From Eurosta solidaginis (taxonomy: Eukaryota; Arthropoda; Insecta; Diptera; Tephritidae): 64,000 nt of DNA. The position numbers and the translations under genes were made by a program. The DNA is taken from NCBI RefSeq assembly GCF_040869045.1, contig NC_090322.1, positions 188,789,477 through 188,853,476 of the forward strand, written 5' to 3'. Each line of letters starts with the position of its first letter. The stretch's first letter is position 1. Shown here piece by piece: positions 22,336 through 34,070 of the stretch. Under the pieces are notes generated by a model, which had not been told where the DNA came from, searched no databases, and was given only the letters and a program-made list of their open reading frames with translations.

Positions 22336-25142
22336 TAATTTTTTTATATGTAAGAAAATTTAAAACTCTGTTCGGAAAAAAATTGTCAAAAATTAATTCG
22401 AATTTTGAGATACCCATAACTTGTACTTTGTTAGACTAAAATTGATTGTTGGTAGACCAATACAACTGCATGTTGAAAAAAATTCAGAGAACTCCAAATA
22501 AAAAGGTCGAAACTTTCGTACAAATTTTTCAAGTATTAAAATTTTTTTTTTTGAAAACGTTTTTTAGATTGGCTCACATAGCGCAAGTTACAAAATTCAT
22601 GAAAGTTTTTTCTTAAAATATCGTAATATAAAAATAGAAGAATTTCATTGACTAAATTTAAAAATAAAATTGCCAGTGCCATTTTTCTGTTCGTTGCTGT
22701 AAGTGTGTGCATCTCGTGAAAAGTGTAATCATTTTTTTTTTTTGGTACACACTCTCACATATTTTTTTTTAGATATTCAACAGGTCTGCTATTTGCATAG
22801 CGCAGGGTAGATGGTTAAAATGAGAGTCACTCTACCGATGTGACACATAATGTCTTGACACAAGTCCGGTAAAAACTCACTGAAGCATGAACAGCTGAAA
22901 TGTTTTCATGATTTATAGCCGGAATTTCAATTCAAAGTTGATTTTGTTCGCATAAAAGCAATTACATACATTTATCATTAAATCGACAGTCATGTTTGAT
23001 ATAAACTAAAAATACAAAGTACTTGTTCATGTAAATGGAAAAGTGAGAACTAAAAAGAATTGGTCACTTTGCGATTTTGGCGTTACTGTGATTACTATGA
23101 AAGTGGAATATTGTTGATGTTGGTATTTTGTTATTTTGTTGCTGCGGTTGGGCTTTTGTTCCGTATGAAGCCACAAAAGTATTTGACCTCTGCAGCGCGC
23201 CTATGTTACAGTACAGTGATTAGACAGCATTTTGTGTAATACTTTTGTCATTTTCGTGTCACGCTTGGTTGATATTTAGATAAGCTAGAATAAAAATGGG
23301 AGAAAAGAAGATAATAATAAAAATAAGTACATGAATCGAAATGGGAATCACAACGCAGCTTTATGGTTAAAATTAGTGTAGTGTTGGAAAAAAAAAACAA
23401 CAAAAATCAATGATACGGTTGATTGAGTTTAAGTGATGGAAAAATACAATTAAGATAAGTGAATAGAGTACGAATCTCAAGAACGGATAAATATACATAC
23501 AGTTTTGTATGTAGTTTATATTGTAAAAATAGAAATGTTTGTGTGTGTGTACTTTACATTGTGAATAGTACACCAATGTTAGATTTTTTTTGTTCTCATT
23601 TTTCTTATAAAAGAAATTTTTATTTCATTTAAGGAAAACAAAAAATAAATGAAACGGTGTCTAAGTATAATACACCTTAAAAAAAGTTATGTAAGCTTTT
23701 AGCTTACTAAGCAAGCTAAACTTGTCAAATATTAAAAATTATGATCCAACTTTCACTTTGCTTAATCTAAAAAATCGTAGCTTTCCATCTTCAGCTTAGC
23801 GACGAAAAATAAAAACGAAAAGATTGAAAGTTAGTATAAAAAATCGAACATAAAACAGTGCTTTAATGACGTCATCATCGATTGCTGTTGCTTTAAAGAA
23901 ATCACAATTATGTATTGTTAAGTGTTTCGTATAATAAAATTGTAATGGCAATTGCCTTGTTCAAGGCCAGATAAAAACAATTCAACAGCGAGTTTAAAAT
24001 GATGACTCACGGCTAGGAGTATTGCGTTGCAAAAGGTAAATTTGTAAAGATATTCATGTTCGTACAAACCTCGCAATCTCATATTGTAACTTATTTTTTT
24101 TTTTTAATGATATTTCTATGGGTACGAGGCATTTTCGGGATTGAGTGAGTTGTCTTGATATTTTGAAACTTGAGTTATTACTCTTTGGCGAACACTGCAG
24201 TTCTTTAGCAATTATGGGGAAAATGTTATGTCGACAGTTAAGGCTTACAAATAAATCTTCTTCATTACAAGTACAACTCAGTTTGTCAATTAAACTACGC
24301 TTAAACTTCTATTTTAGTTCTCCAGTCTTCTTTAACTGCAGTTTAAGCTGTGCTTAAGTGGCCGATCTGGCAGGGTTAAACTCTTGTTAACCTATCAATT
24401 ATTTGCGTTCGTAAGCGATGGCGTAGAATATACCCAAAAAGAGTTTGTACTTGAGTACCATTAAAATTCAAGTTGATAGCAAGCATACATCTAAAATGTC
24501 AATCATGGGTTTAAAACAATGGCTGAACTTGAGAATCATAGCGATCTCAGCAAAAATATGAATTTTTATAAGACAAAAAATGCTGCCATTTAAGTTGAAA
24601 AAAGATAGTTCCCAACTTGAATCCAAATTGTACTCAAATGTAAGATTCCATTACTACATTATTTTCACGAAAACCAAATTAAGCTTTATTACTGCTACCA
24701 ACCTGGTGTTAATTTCTCACTATAAACAGAAGTTGGCTTTGAAAACTTTTTTCCAACCCAATCCAATGTAGGATATCAAATGGAAAATGAGTTAGATATT
24801 CACGAACGAACTGTAGATTTCTCCAAGTCTCTCAAAGATTGGAGTATAATTTGAGAATGACGATGAAGATCAACTTGAAAACTATAAATTTTACAAAATT
24901 TCTCAAAGGTTGAATAGTGATTGGATAACAAACAACTCCAGAACTAAATATATATTTCACTTACGCTGAAGAAATATTTTTTTCATGTTTGATGGGTAAA
25001 CAAAATCCAGCTGTTCACGTATCTAAAAATTATCTGGATAATAAAAAACCAATATTGCCGTACAAAAAAGGCTACCCAAAAGGCCGCCTGGAATTGTGAC
25101 TGAAAAACTGCTCTGTAGTTTAACTGAAGTTTTAATTTGACT
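22336..25142. other. AT-rich, no gene; CRE-like palindrome and GT repeat
   Basis: Homopolymer-rich unique DNA. A perfect TGACGTCA palindrome lies at 23867-23874 and a short GT repeat at about 23538-23550. From about 24240 to 25142 there are many TTAAGC/GTTTAA words that may mark an unrecognised AT-rich element. No coding evidence. Confidence 0.4.
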
Positions 25143-25144
25143 TA

Positions 25145-25489
25145 CCCTGCAAAAATCGTTGGACCATGTGGTCCACTGGAGTACTTACCATTCTACTCCA
25201 CTCTAATGCAGCGATGGACCAACTCATGTTTCTACGCGAACATGTTGTAAGCCGATCATTGCTCGTTTTTAACGATTGTAATCACTACACGATGTTTATT
25301 GGACTGTGGGTACTCCACGGATTACTCTGATGTAATGCGGAGCTGGAGTATATGGTCCAGTCCTAGGACATCGCAATGTTAATTGGACCATATTTTTTGT
25401 ATTAATTGTGGTTAATTTTGGAACACTCGGTTGGTCCATAGCGAGTACCCCATACATGCATGCATGGAGTACTCGCGATTTTTGCAGGG
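25145..25489. mobile_element. MITE with perfect 14-bp TIRs and TA duplication
   Basis: Starts CCCTGCAAAAATCG and ends with its exact reverse complement at 25476-25489. TA flanks both sides (25143-25144 and 25490-25491). It is 345 bp long with subterminal inverted GAGTACTCC-type words and no transposase. The TA duplication suits the Tc1/mariner group or a relative. Confidence 0.85.
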
Positions 25490-25574
25490 TAGTTTAACCT
25501 TAGCTTAACCAACTACTGAAAAATCGGACTTAAATGAACTAAAGTTCGCCCAGTGGTTGAAACTCTACCACTAC

Positions 25575-25748
25575 AGACGACACTATACCCTTGCTCCCTT
25601 TTCCTTTCACTTCCTTTCCTTTTATCTATATTTTTCTTCACTTTCCTTTTCTCTCGTCTCCTTTTACTTCCTTTCCTTTCTTTTCCTTTACTATCCACAC
25701 AGTACAAAAATTTGTTGCAACAAAAAAAAAAAAAAAAAAAAAAAAAAA
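25575..25748. repeat. Pyrimidine tract followed by A27
   Basis: CTTTCC-rich tract to about 25695, then an uninterrupted run of 27 A at 25722-25748. Open frames across it reflect base composition. The A run lies next to the 3' end of the neighbouring Jockey LINE but on the wrong strand to be its tail. Confidence 0.8.
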
Positions 25749-25821
25749 CGAATAAATATTGATAATGAATATTCTGTTGTTGTTCTAGCAGTGCTTCGCC
25801 CCATCCAATAGGTGTGACCGA

Positions 25822-26530
25822 TCAAAAATTATCATCAATATCCTCTAACGTAAGTCCACGAAAACTTACTGTTTCAACATGGGAGGACCATAATGAGAGG
25901 CGTTGGTTCCACATTACAATTGAAGATGTGTTTGGTGTCATGTGGGGACACATTGCAAGCAGTGGATAGGAAAGAGTTTAACCTGTTACAGTATCCAGAT
26001 CGAAGTTGAGCTAGAGTGACTCGCGTTTACCTAGGGAGTGTACGTTCCTCTTCTGCAAGTTTAGGGTATTGTTCTTTGAGTACAGGATTCACCGGGCAAT
26101 TCCTGACATGGAGGTCCGACGCCTATTTGTGGAGTTCACTGGGGACCTGCTGGTGCTTTTTGGCTTCACACGGCTGTATTTTGAGGTGCCGTATTTCCTC
26201 ATAATGCTTACGGATATGACCTCTTAAGCTCCTGCGCGGTGTTGGCTCATCAATCAGATGTCTGCTGGGATGCCCAGGTTTCTGGGTATTCAACATGAAC
26301 TGTTTGGTTAGCATTTCATTACACTCCCTGATGGGGAGTATTCTTGCCTCATTATTTAGATGGTGTTCTGGGGACATAAGAAGACAACCCGTGGCGCTTC
26401 TGAGCGCAGTATTTTGGCAGGCTTGTAGCTTATTCCAGTGAGTAGTCTTTAAGCTTGGTGACCATATCGGGGACGCGGTGCATGCAATCGGCTGGCCAAT
26501 TGCTTTGTAAGCGGTAATGAGCGTTTCTTT
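25822..26530 (-). pseudogene. Jockey ORF2 C-terminal region
   Basis: After the SINE the same protein continues: ATGCLLMSPEHHLNNEARIL near 26350-26390, then KLAEEERTLPR near 26020-26060, RVTLAQLRSGYCNRLNSFL at about 25960-26015 and NVSPHDTKHIFNCNVEPTPL at about 25890-25950. It stops after a DDN triplet near 25822. The Cys-His pattern in the last part is typical of the Jockey C terminus. One stop follows LPR. Confidence 0.82.
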
Positions 26531-26532
26531 AT

Positions 26533-26947
26533 ATCCCAGCGGGTTAGGGGATCAGAATATACCCGCGGTAGGTATGCCTGTCGTAAGAGGTGATTAAAAT
26601 ACCGGATTCAAGGGGCTGTGTAGCGCAACCCTTCAGGTTGCCAGCGTAATATGTAGCTTCTCCAAACCAAATTGTCAACCTCACCTATCCGTCGAATCCT
26701 GTTTCACTAACAGACGAGGTTCTGGAGACCCCACGCTCCTCATGAAACTTGGGGGTGGGGTGGGAGGGGATGGCCTGAAGGTTTAATGTGGCCACATAAA
26801 TCGTTCCCGAGATGGTCGGGCTAGCATCTTAATGGTGCTGTGGTACCGGAGCGTACCGGATATGTATCCGGCAGAGGACCATCACATCGATAACACTCCC
26901 CAAAGCCTTCGGGGAACAACCTTACCGCTACAACAACAACAACAACA
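26533..26947 (+). mobile_element. CAA-tailed SINE with perfect 12-bp target duplication
   Basis: 415 bp. It begins ATCCCAGCGGGTTAGGGGAT and ends in CTACAACAACAACAACAACA. GCGTTTCTTTAT is repeated exactly at 26521-26532 and 26948-26959, and removing the insert rejoins the Jockey ORF2. This is the best-preserved member; other copies are at 20402 (minus), 12418, 13046, 19090 and 56840. It has no coding frame and is presumably moved by a LINE with a similar tail. Confidence 0.9.
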
Positions 26948-26959
26948 GCGTTTCTTTAT

Positions 26960-28063
26960 CTTTTCCCCAAGTACTGCCAGCAAGAGATTTGAGGATTTTA
27001 TTACGGCACTGGATTTTCGGTACAATTGCGGCTGCATGCTCACCAAAATGTAGATCCTGATCGAACGTCACACCCAAGATTTTGGGGTGTAAGGCAGTCG
27101 GTAGCGTAGTGCCATTGACGCGGATGTTCAAAATGGTCGACATTTGAGACGTCCATGTTGTAAAAAAGGTCGCCGGTGATTTAGTCGGTGATAATGTCAG
27201 ATTTCGCGAGGTGAAAAAACTAGAGAGATCAGGGAGGTAGCCGTTTATTTTCTTGCAAAGCTCATCGATCTGTTGGCCCGGGCCTGTGGCCATTATTGTG
27301 CAGTCATCGGCGTAGGAAACGATAGTAACTCCTTCTGGTGGCGAAGGTAGCTTTGATATCTAGAAGTTAAATAAAAGTTGGGATAGGACACCACCCTGTG
27401 GCACCCTTTGTTTAGTTCTTCTTGGTTTTGATTTTGTGTTTCTAAATTGCACCGATGCCTGCCGGCCACCTAGATAATTTGCGGTCCACCTTTTAGGACA
27501 TGAGGGAATGGTAGACCCTTCCAGGTTTTGCAGTAACATGCCATGGTTGATCGTATCAAAAAAATTTGATAGGTCTAGCGCAGCGACTACTGTTCTATGG
27601 TGGGGTCTTTGATTTAAACCGCAATTAATCTGGGTGCTAATGGCATTTAGCGCGGTGGTTGTGCTATGAAGTTTTCTAAAGCCATGCTGATGACAGGCCA
27701 GTTGCAAATTTGCTTTGAAATAGGGGAGCAAAATGGCTACGAGAGTCTTGGCTACTGGCGATAGGAAAGATATCGGGCGATATGACTCTCCTATGTTAGC
27801 AGGTTTCCCGGGCTTTAGTAGCGGGACCACCTTGGCCTTTTCCATTTTTCGGGGATGACAAAGGTGGACAGAGACAGGTTGAAGACATGTGCTAAATATT
27901 TGAAACCCTCCTTTCCTAGGCTTTTAAGCATCGGCATGTCTACGCCGTCTGAACCCCCTGCTTTAGATGTTTTAGCTTGACCTATGGTATCCTCAACCTC
28001 TTTGGTGGTGATTGTAATTGGGGACGCGCTGAATTTATGTTTATGACGGCACTTTATCCTCAA
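26960..28063 (-). pseudogene. Jockey reverse transcriptase domain (frame broken)
   Basis: Minus-strand order: SKAGGSDGVDMPMLKSLGKE near 27930, KVVPLLKPGKPANIGESYRP at about 27830, SFLSPVAKTL, HQHGFRKLHSTTTAL, VAALDLSNFFDTINHGML, QRVPQGGVLSQLLFNF at about 27370-27420, then a stop, then YADDCTIMATGPGQ at about 27280-27320. The thumb follows as GTTLPTALHPKILGVTFDQD near 27065-27120 and NKILKSLAGSTWGKDKETLL down to about 26960. The polymerase is split by the stop before the YADD box. Confidence 0.88.
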
Positions 28064-28576
28064 ATGCGGCCGAATTTCGGGAATTCTTCCGACGGGAATA
28101 AAGCGAGCCGAGGCGGATTCAATGACCTTGCGGAAAGCATGCTACTCTTGGCGAGTATCAGTTGGGATAGGGAGGGCAGCAAAGCGGCTGTCTGTAATGG
28201 ATTTGTATTCATCCCACTTTCCTTTTTTAAAGTTTATGAAAGTGCGTTTTTCGGTATTGGCAGGTGGTCGGATGCCAATGTTACCATCGGATGTTCAGTG
28301 CTCATTACTCATGTTCGAGCTTGATGTAGAATATGTCGAGTATTTCGAGTAAAACTTATTTATTTTGAAGTTTTACAAATTATTTAAAAAGAAGTGTTAA
28401 TATTTAAAGAAAGCTTAGCCGCATCAGGTGGTCCAAAAATAACTTTTAATTGTGGATGGATGCATTTAAAAGCCAATAAAAATTAATGCCATTTCTGCAG
28501 GTCAAATCAGGAAGATAGAGGATTGCGTGGATTGGGTTCTATAAATTTGTGAAGAGACACAAGTCATCTCATTTTG

Positions 28577-29110
28577 TCATCTAGTTAACTGCAGATTATT
28601 CACTGAGTGTCGATTGGGTGGTTTATGAAAATTTATTTTCTGAAGTTTTTTCTCCCTTGGAGATGCCCTTGATATTCCTAGGAGGAGACTCAACTCCCGG
28701 GAATAACTTGCATAAATAACACCTACAACAGCAGCCATCACTGTGAAGATGACATTATCGTGTGTGCAGTACATGCCGTGGATGCTGTACAAGCTTACAA
28801 TAGCGTCGCCCCACGCACCGCATCAATAACAGCTCAGAGTGACTTGAGGAAGCGGATTTTTGCTTTCGTCGGAATCTTGATTATCAGTGTCATAACTAAG
28901 TAGGCTAGTAGATCACTAATGTCCATAATGAGCAGGCCGGCAGGGAAATAGACCGATTCCATTCAGTGCAAGAAATGGAGAATCGTGACTAAATCAAGAA
29001 TGGTTGTGAAGACGGCTAAGATATTGTCCCAACCGCCAATATGTACATCAACGATATGATACTGCTATGCTTTTTGCAGAATGACGGATATGCTACCTTA
29101 TTTACCTTTA
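28577..29110 (-). pseudogene. Decayed multi-pass membrane protein, family uncertain
   Basis: Reading the minus strand from about 29060: YIGGWDNILAVFTTILDLVT, a stop after ILHFLH, then ESVYFPAGLLIMDISDLLAY with LVMTLIIK, then another stop, a shift, and at 28660-28795 IHGMYCTHDNVIFTVMAAVV with GVIYASYS. That is three hydrophobic segments of membrane-spanning length separated by short polar links, then a charged tail. It resembles small insect tetraspan proteins in layout, but I cannot name a family. Two stops and a shift indicate a pseudogene. Confidence 0.35.
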
Positions 29111-29660
29111 ACGTATTGAATTGAAATTCGAACAATCCTAAAGGTCTGCTTCTTGTTCATCTTACTGGCATTAGATAAGAGCAGCCGAAGTACTCACCAA
29201 GTGGATACGACATTGAATGCGTAAGCGTCCCACGTTTAGATACTGATGATACGTGGTATCATGATAAAAAAATCTACAAGGTATAACTGTTTCTGACATT
29301 ATTGACGTTTTTATGCAATGAAATGCACACATGCATATTTATGTTTTTTTCTCAAACAAAAACAGATTCGAATATTCTACTTTGTTTATTTTTTTATTTC
29401 CTATTCTTGAATATGTCGCATCTGTCAATAAGTTTGGAGTATTGGGACATACTTTGATGAAGTGACGCGCGCTGTTTCATAAAACACTTGTTGTAAAGTT
29501 TACATACTAAAAATTAGTAGGCGAGAAAACTATAATGAAAATATTTGAGTAGTGAAAAATATGAGGCAGAGTAAAATTATTATTTGTTGAAAGTGCGTGT
29601 GCGTCAATTCCTCTTAGACTTGTTATAATTACTTCGCATCCTGCGTCAAATATAATATTG
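29111..29660. other. No recognised feature
   Basis: Unique AT-rich DNA; nothing identified. Confidence 0.4.
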
Positions 29661-29935
29661 CGGCGGCCGCCGTTTTGCGGTGGTAGCGTGCTCCGCCTAC
29701 CAAGCGAGGTAGCCTCTAGGCAGTAATTTGAAAAGCACTCCGAGTGTACTCCTGTCATGAAAAGCTTCTCAGTGAAAACTCTTCTGCGTTGCAGAGGCCG
29801 TTCGAAGTCAGCGTAATAAAAGTAGGTCCGCCAATTTGTAAGAAAAATTAAAAAGGAGCCCGACGCGAATTGCAAGAAAAACCCGGTCTGAATTCTCTTC
29901 GGAGATTGTCGTGCCTTGCAACTATAAGTTTTTAT
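29661..29935 (+). mobile_element. tRNA-derived SINE, internal deletion
   Basis: Keeps a diverged head with GGTGGTAGCGTGCTCCGCCT (A-box region), loses the B box and its surroundings, then continues with AAGCTTCTCAGTGAAAACTC, AGGTCCGCCAATTTGTAAG and the CTTCGGAGATTGTCG tail region. No target duplication found. Confidence 0.75.
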
Positions 29936-30019
29936 TTATACTGCGGAAAAAACTACAAAAAAAGCCATGACAGATCAAAAGAGAGAATTGTTATATCTTG
30001 TCAGTAGTTGCATCATGCG

Positions 30020-30190
30020 TTGGGAGCGGAAGACCTCCACTGAGTTGGGAAAGGCTGTTGCAGGAAATCTTGACCTCACTTGGTGCTCGCAATCGGCGTT
30101 AGTTATCGCGAAACGAGGCTAGCTGGCGTGACTTGCTATAAAACGGCCCAAATCGTTTTGGCGGTGAAGCGCCAATGAAAGAAGATGATG
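30020..30190 (+). pseudogene. RTE-like LINE C-terminal scrap
   Basis: GRPPLSWERLLQEILTSLGA then RNRR and NEASWRDLL are readable at about 30025-30135, a pattern common at the C terminus of RTE-type ORF2 proteins. Only this end is present. It finishes near GAAGATGATG, a possible short tandem tail. Confidence 0.55.
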
Positions 30191-31356
30191 TTGACGCTGA
30201 AACTAAAAAAAACTAGAAAGGGCGTCATAATATGAAAAAAAAAAACATGTGCTTATTATCTTTTATGTAATCGGCTACATGAAAGAAATCTCTCTCCACC
30301 ATCTTGAGTAGTATGTATAATGGTGGAATTTAAAAAACATTAAAGCGCACATACATAAATACTAATTGCTAATTGTTTAAGTGGGGTCATCTAGAAGAAG
30401 AGAGCACGAAAACCGCTGGACCTTCAACAAATGTCATATACATGCAAACGTTATTAGCAAACATATATACTGACATTCTTTTGAACTCGTTAATATGTAT
30501 GTACTTAAATTTTCACACACCACAAATTTTTGAACGAAGCTGACTAAGTGCGAAAATGGTAATCATTTAAAGGTTATGTACATATGTATGTAAAAAAAAA
30601 AAAGTTGAACAAAGTCGAGAAATCAGGTCAAGTGCATCAGCGTGTAACATTCTTACATTTGATATATTGGAGATCAGTAATGTGAAAAAATGCTAAGTAT
30701 AAAGATGAAGAGAAAAATGTAAAGAAAAGATATGGCATGTTAGGTGACATTTGTGTGGGGCATTGAGAGCAGATTAGCGGTACACTTTTAGCTTGGTTAT
30801 TCCGTTTTTATTTTCATTTTCAGTCTGCCTGTCAATCTTCGTCGTTAAGTCGTTGACTGGCATTTAGCGCCTCAATGTTTAATATCTAATGAGGGCATTT
30901 CAAGAAAATTTGTGTGTTTTTTTTTTGCGCATATTAAATTGCTTGGAAAGGCTATACAATTTACTTATAATGGATTACAAATTAGATGTTTGGCATTTGA
31001 CAGTGTTTCCACTTGTGTAGTGGATGATGGTCCTCTGCCTAATTTTAAGGAATACAAAACTAACGTTTGAAGTGCAAGGGTTTGAGACAGAAGAACAATG
31101 TTTGCATACAGCAAAGAATTTTGATGAATTTTCTACTTTAAATGAGCATTGACACGACTGCTTTCAAAAAAATATTTATTAAGTTCTTATAAGGAATATC
31201 ATTTTAAAAGAGAATTTAAGAAAAAATAAAGGAAGTGAGAAGCTCGGGAGGTTCCCCCGAGGCATAACGGCTAGTTTTAGAAAAAGCTTATACCGCGTCG
31301 TACTGTATAGACCATCCCCTAAACATTGGAGGAGTGATGTTGCGGTTATCATTACT
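30191..31356. other. AT-rich, no recognised gene
   Basis: Homopolymer-rich unique DNA; chance frames only. Confidence 0.4.
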
Positions 31357-32260
31357 AGGTTAGGTTGGGTTAGGTGGTAGCTGCCCTGATAAGGATAGCT
31401 AACTTGGACAACACGAAGGTCCGTTGTGATACCACATACACCAAAAATAACGGTGACTTAGATATAGCTACTTAGAGAATCGTTGGGTAGCAACAATAAA
31501 GCTCCGAATGATACCGATCTTAACTTTGGATAAATCCTCGGGAGATCCAATTGAGTCGCGACCGAAGTACTTTCGCCTAGTTCTGAAAAAAGCTGGGCAA
31601 TCAAGCATAAAGCGATTTGGTGATTCCACCTCATCATCCTCCATACAGCTGCAGCAGGATGGAGTTTCCAGTATATTGAGACGTACCGCATGGATACCCA
31701 TGGGACAGTGCCCTGTCAATACCCCAATTACCATTGATAGGTGAGCCTTAGTGAACCCAATTATTTCAGCAGACCTTCTGCCATCCACTTTCGGCCAGAA
31801 AGATCTTGCTACCCTGCAAGACCTGGTTTTCGCCCAACGTTTGCTGAGCTGACTCGAGGCCCAGCTATGGAGGAGCAATCCACAGGTGGCCAGCGGAATC
31901 CCGAAATTCCTACAGCCATCTTAATCCGGTTCAGTTGTACCGATGCGGGCTAAGAGATCCGCTTGACAGTTACCCGGGATATCACTATGGCCCGGGACCC
32001 AGATAATCTTAATTGTAAAATAATTCGATGCAATCGCAAGCGAGGTCAGGCACTCCCAGACCACCCTCTATCGCTCTGTAGTTGAGCTCAAGGCCTTGAT
32101 AGCCGCTTGGCTATCAGAGTGGATGTTAAATTCTCTAACCGTAGTAGCACTGGATAGCAAATCAAACCGCCGCATCCTTAATCGCAGCAACTTCCGCTTG
32201 AAATACAATGCAGTCATCACCAACTTAAACTTGCTGCTTACATTTAGCTCTTGACAAAAG
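31357..32260 (-). pseudogene. RNase H-type LINE, C-terminal end
   Basis: On the minus strand, NIHSDSQAAIKALSSTTER near 32070-32130 is the middle of an RNase H domain, and IIWVPGHSDIPGNCQADLLA near 31940-32010 its last box. The C-terminal part runs open over 31468-31878 with WASSQLSKRWAKTRSCRVAR, VIGVLTGHCPMG and a CCSCMEDDEVES Cys cluster. A 3' untranslated region ends in TTAGG-like repeats (read on plus as TAGGTTAGGTTGGGTTAGG) at 31358-31377. The 5' side is lost near a C21 run. Confidence 0.8.
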
Positions 32261-32261
32261 A

Positions 32262-32282
32262 CCCCCCCCCCCCCCCCCCCCC
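32262..32282 (+). repeat. Uninterrupted C21 homopolymer
   Basis: Twenty-one C in a row, the only long G/C homopolymer in the window. It lies exactly where the LINE RNase H sequence ends. Confidence 0.98.
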
Positions 32283-33894
32283 TAGTAGAAGTCGAAAGAA
32301 AGATACCCAGAAAGAGAAAATTCAAGCGTATGATAAGAAGGGAAGTGCAGAAGAGCGAGAATCTACACATCCTAACGGTAATAATTTAACCCACCTTCTA
32401 ATGACCTTATGGAAGAAATTCTGTCGAAAATTGTTGTTTCATTGACTACCGCGACCATATTGTACTGAAACAGTCTAGCTGATCGCTCAATGTGCTACAT
32501 TTCCATATGGGAGATACTGAAAGAGTCAGACGAGCCCACAGATGCTTCGTGTGAAGCCTAGCTCAAGCTCCTTTCTGCGCTTTTAAGATGTACCTGGAGA
32601 ATGTTCCTTCCATTGTCTAAGTCCATCTTTCAAATCTAAATTTAGAATTCAACAGTTGCCGTAATTTAGTCCCTGTCCGAAGTTAGGTGTGTTTTGACAC
32701 GGCGTATTCATTCTCTTGTCACGTCATTTGATATTATTGCGTGCTTTATTTAAAAAAAAACTGTTAGCCCATTACTAAGGAGGAAGGGAAAAGAAATTTA
32801 GCTCAATTTACAAAAAATCATACCACTCCTCCATATCCAAAACCATCAACAGAATGCGGTGGTCATAATTTCTACTCATAACTTCTCCATCTTCAATTTT
32901 TTCTTTACGTTTATATATGTATACTAGGGAAGTGAAAACTTGAGTGATTCGCGTAATTTAGCTTTTGCAAGATTTGAAAAGTTTTATACTTCAAATAATT
33001 TAGAAGCATTAAAAATTGAATAAAAAGAAAGAAGTCTACGAATGTAATAGAAAACTTAGCCAAACGAGCTTAGGCGGTTGAAGTACTATTGAAGACGGCG
33101 AAGAAGAGAATTAAGAACTTCGACCCTTGCATTACAAATGTTTGCTTGAATGTGAGAGAGCAATTTGGGTTAGCACGAAGTCTATAAAAATAAAAAAAAA
33201 ATAAAGTGCTATCGGGTGCATTTTATTGCATTTCATGCATGTTCTAGATGACGATTACAGGGGAAAGTTTAAAAAGATATTGTGCAAGATTGCACAAATT
33301 AATGGAGTGTAATGTGAAAGTTGTAGGTAGATACACTGCGAGTGTTTTTTTTTTTTGGGCAAACAAAGTGGGACAGGAATCTCATAAAAACTGTGGGTGT
33401 AAAGAGTGGCGATATTCGTGTTTTTTAAAAACTTGTGAAATGATTGTTTTTTTGGGTACGGTGATTGAGAAAGTATTTACTTGAATTTTAGTATTGCAAA
33501 GGCGCCATTCAAAATAAAACTAAAGTTTTAGTTCTGCTGAAACAAACTTAACTAGGCCTTATATATGTATCACAGGATCACACACGTAGAGAATTTTATT
33601 TAGAAACATAATACAATTCCAAAGTTTTCCATTGTCGGTTGATATATTTTGTAATGATCGCCTGCCTAGATGAGTTTCTTAGTGCTGTTTTAAAATATAC
33701 TACTGCATTATCCAAGTAAAATGTTTTTGTCCCCACAAAGTTAAACTTCCCCTGAAGGAAAGTCAGTAACTAGTGGTACAAATATCTGGTTCGGATCTAG
33801 AGCTAAAGTGCCAAATAAATACTAGTTCGTTAGTAGGGCGACGTTCTCCGTTTATAAAACCGACAGCTTGGGTTTTTGTATTTCAAATTTAAAA
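32283..33894. other. No recognised gene
   Basis: Unique AT-rich DNA with several A or T runs. Frames of up to 78 codons have no recognisable content. Confidence 0.4.
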
Positions 33895-34070
33895 GAAAAA
33901 ATGCAAGGCGCCATATACCTATGAAAAGATTAAGGCTGAGCTTATCTTCCAAATCTCATCGTGCTGTACTCTTGTTTTTCTTAAATTCTTTTCATGACAG
34001 AAATACCTCGGAGTGTTTGCCAAATAACTGCCAAGGGGCGACCCCGCTTAGAAGAACTTTTGTCTATGTT
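33895..34070 (-). repeat. tRNA-derived SINE, partial
   Basis: Middle and tail blocks only, in reverse: AAGGCTGAGCTTATCTTCC, TTTTCATGACAGAAATAC, GAGTGTTTGCCAAATAACTG and GGGGCGACCCCGCTTAGAAG. The tRNA-like head is missing. Confidence 0.7.

Larger units (their letters stand above)
25765..28345 (-). mobile_element. Jockey-type LINE, split by a SINE
   Basis: Antisense, from the tail end of the endonuclease domain (about 28345) through the polymerase to the 3' end at about 25765, where the minus strand ends in GAACAACAACAG. A CAA-tailed SINE interrupts it at 26533-26947. Frames are broken at several points. This is the best Jockey copy in the window and serves as reference for the remnants at 8618, 9958 and 57476. 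Confidence 0.85.

Noticed and set aside
23867..23874. TGACGTCA palindrome as a functional CRE
   Set aside because: A single eight-base site with no promoter context is expected by chance at this scale; noted only as a site.
25553..25811. Open frames rich in S, F, L and then K over 25513-25811
   Set aside because: Translations of a pyrimidine tract and A27; composition only.
27977..28352. Plus-strand frames up to 115 codons opposite the Jockey LINE
   Set aside because: Antisense shadows of the LINE endonuclease end and ORF2 on minus.
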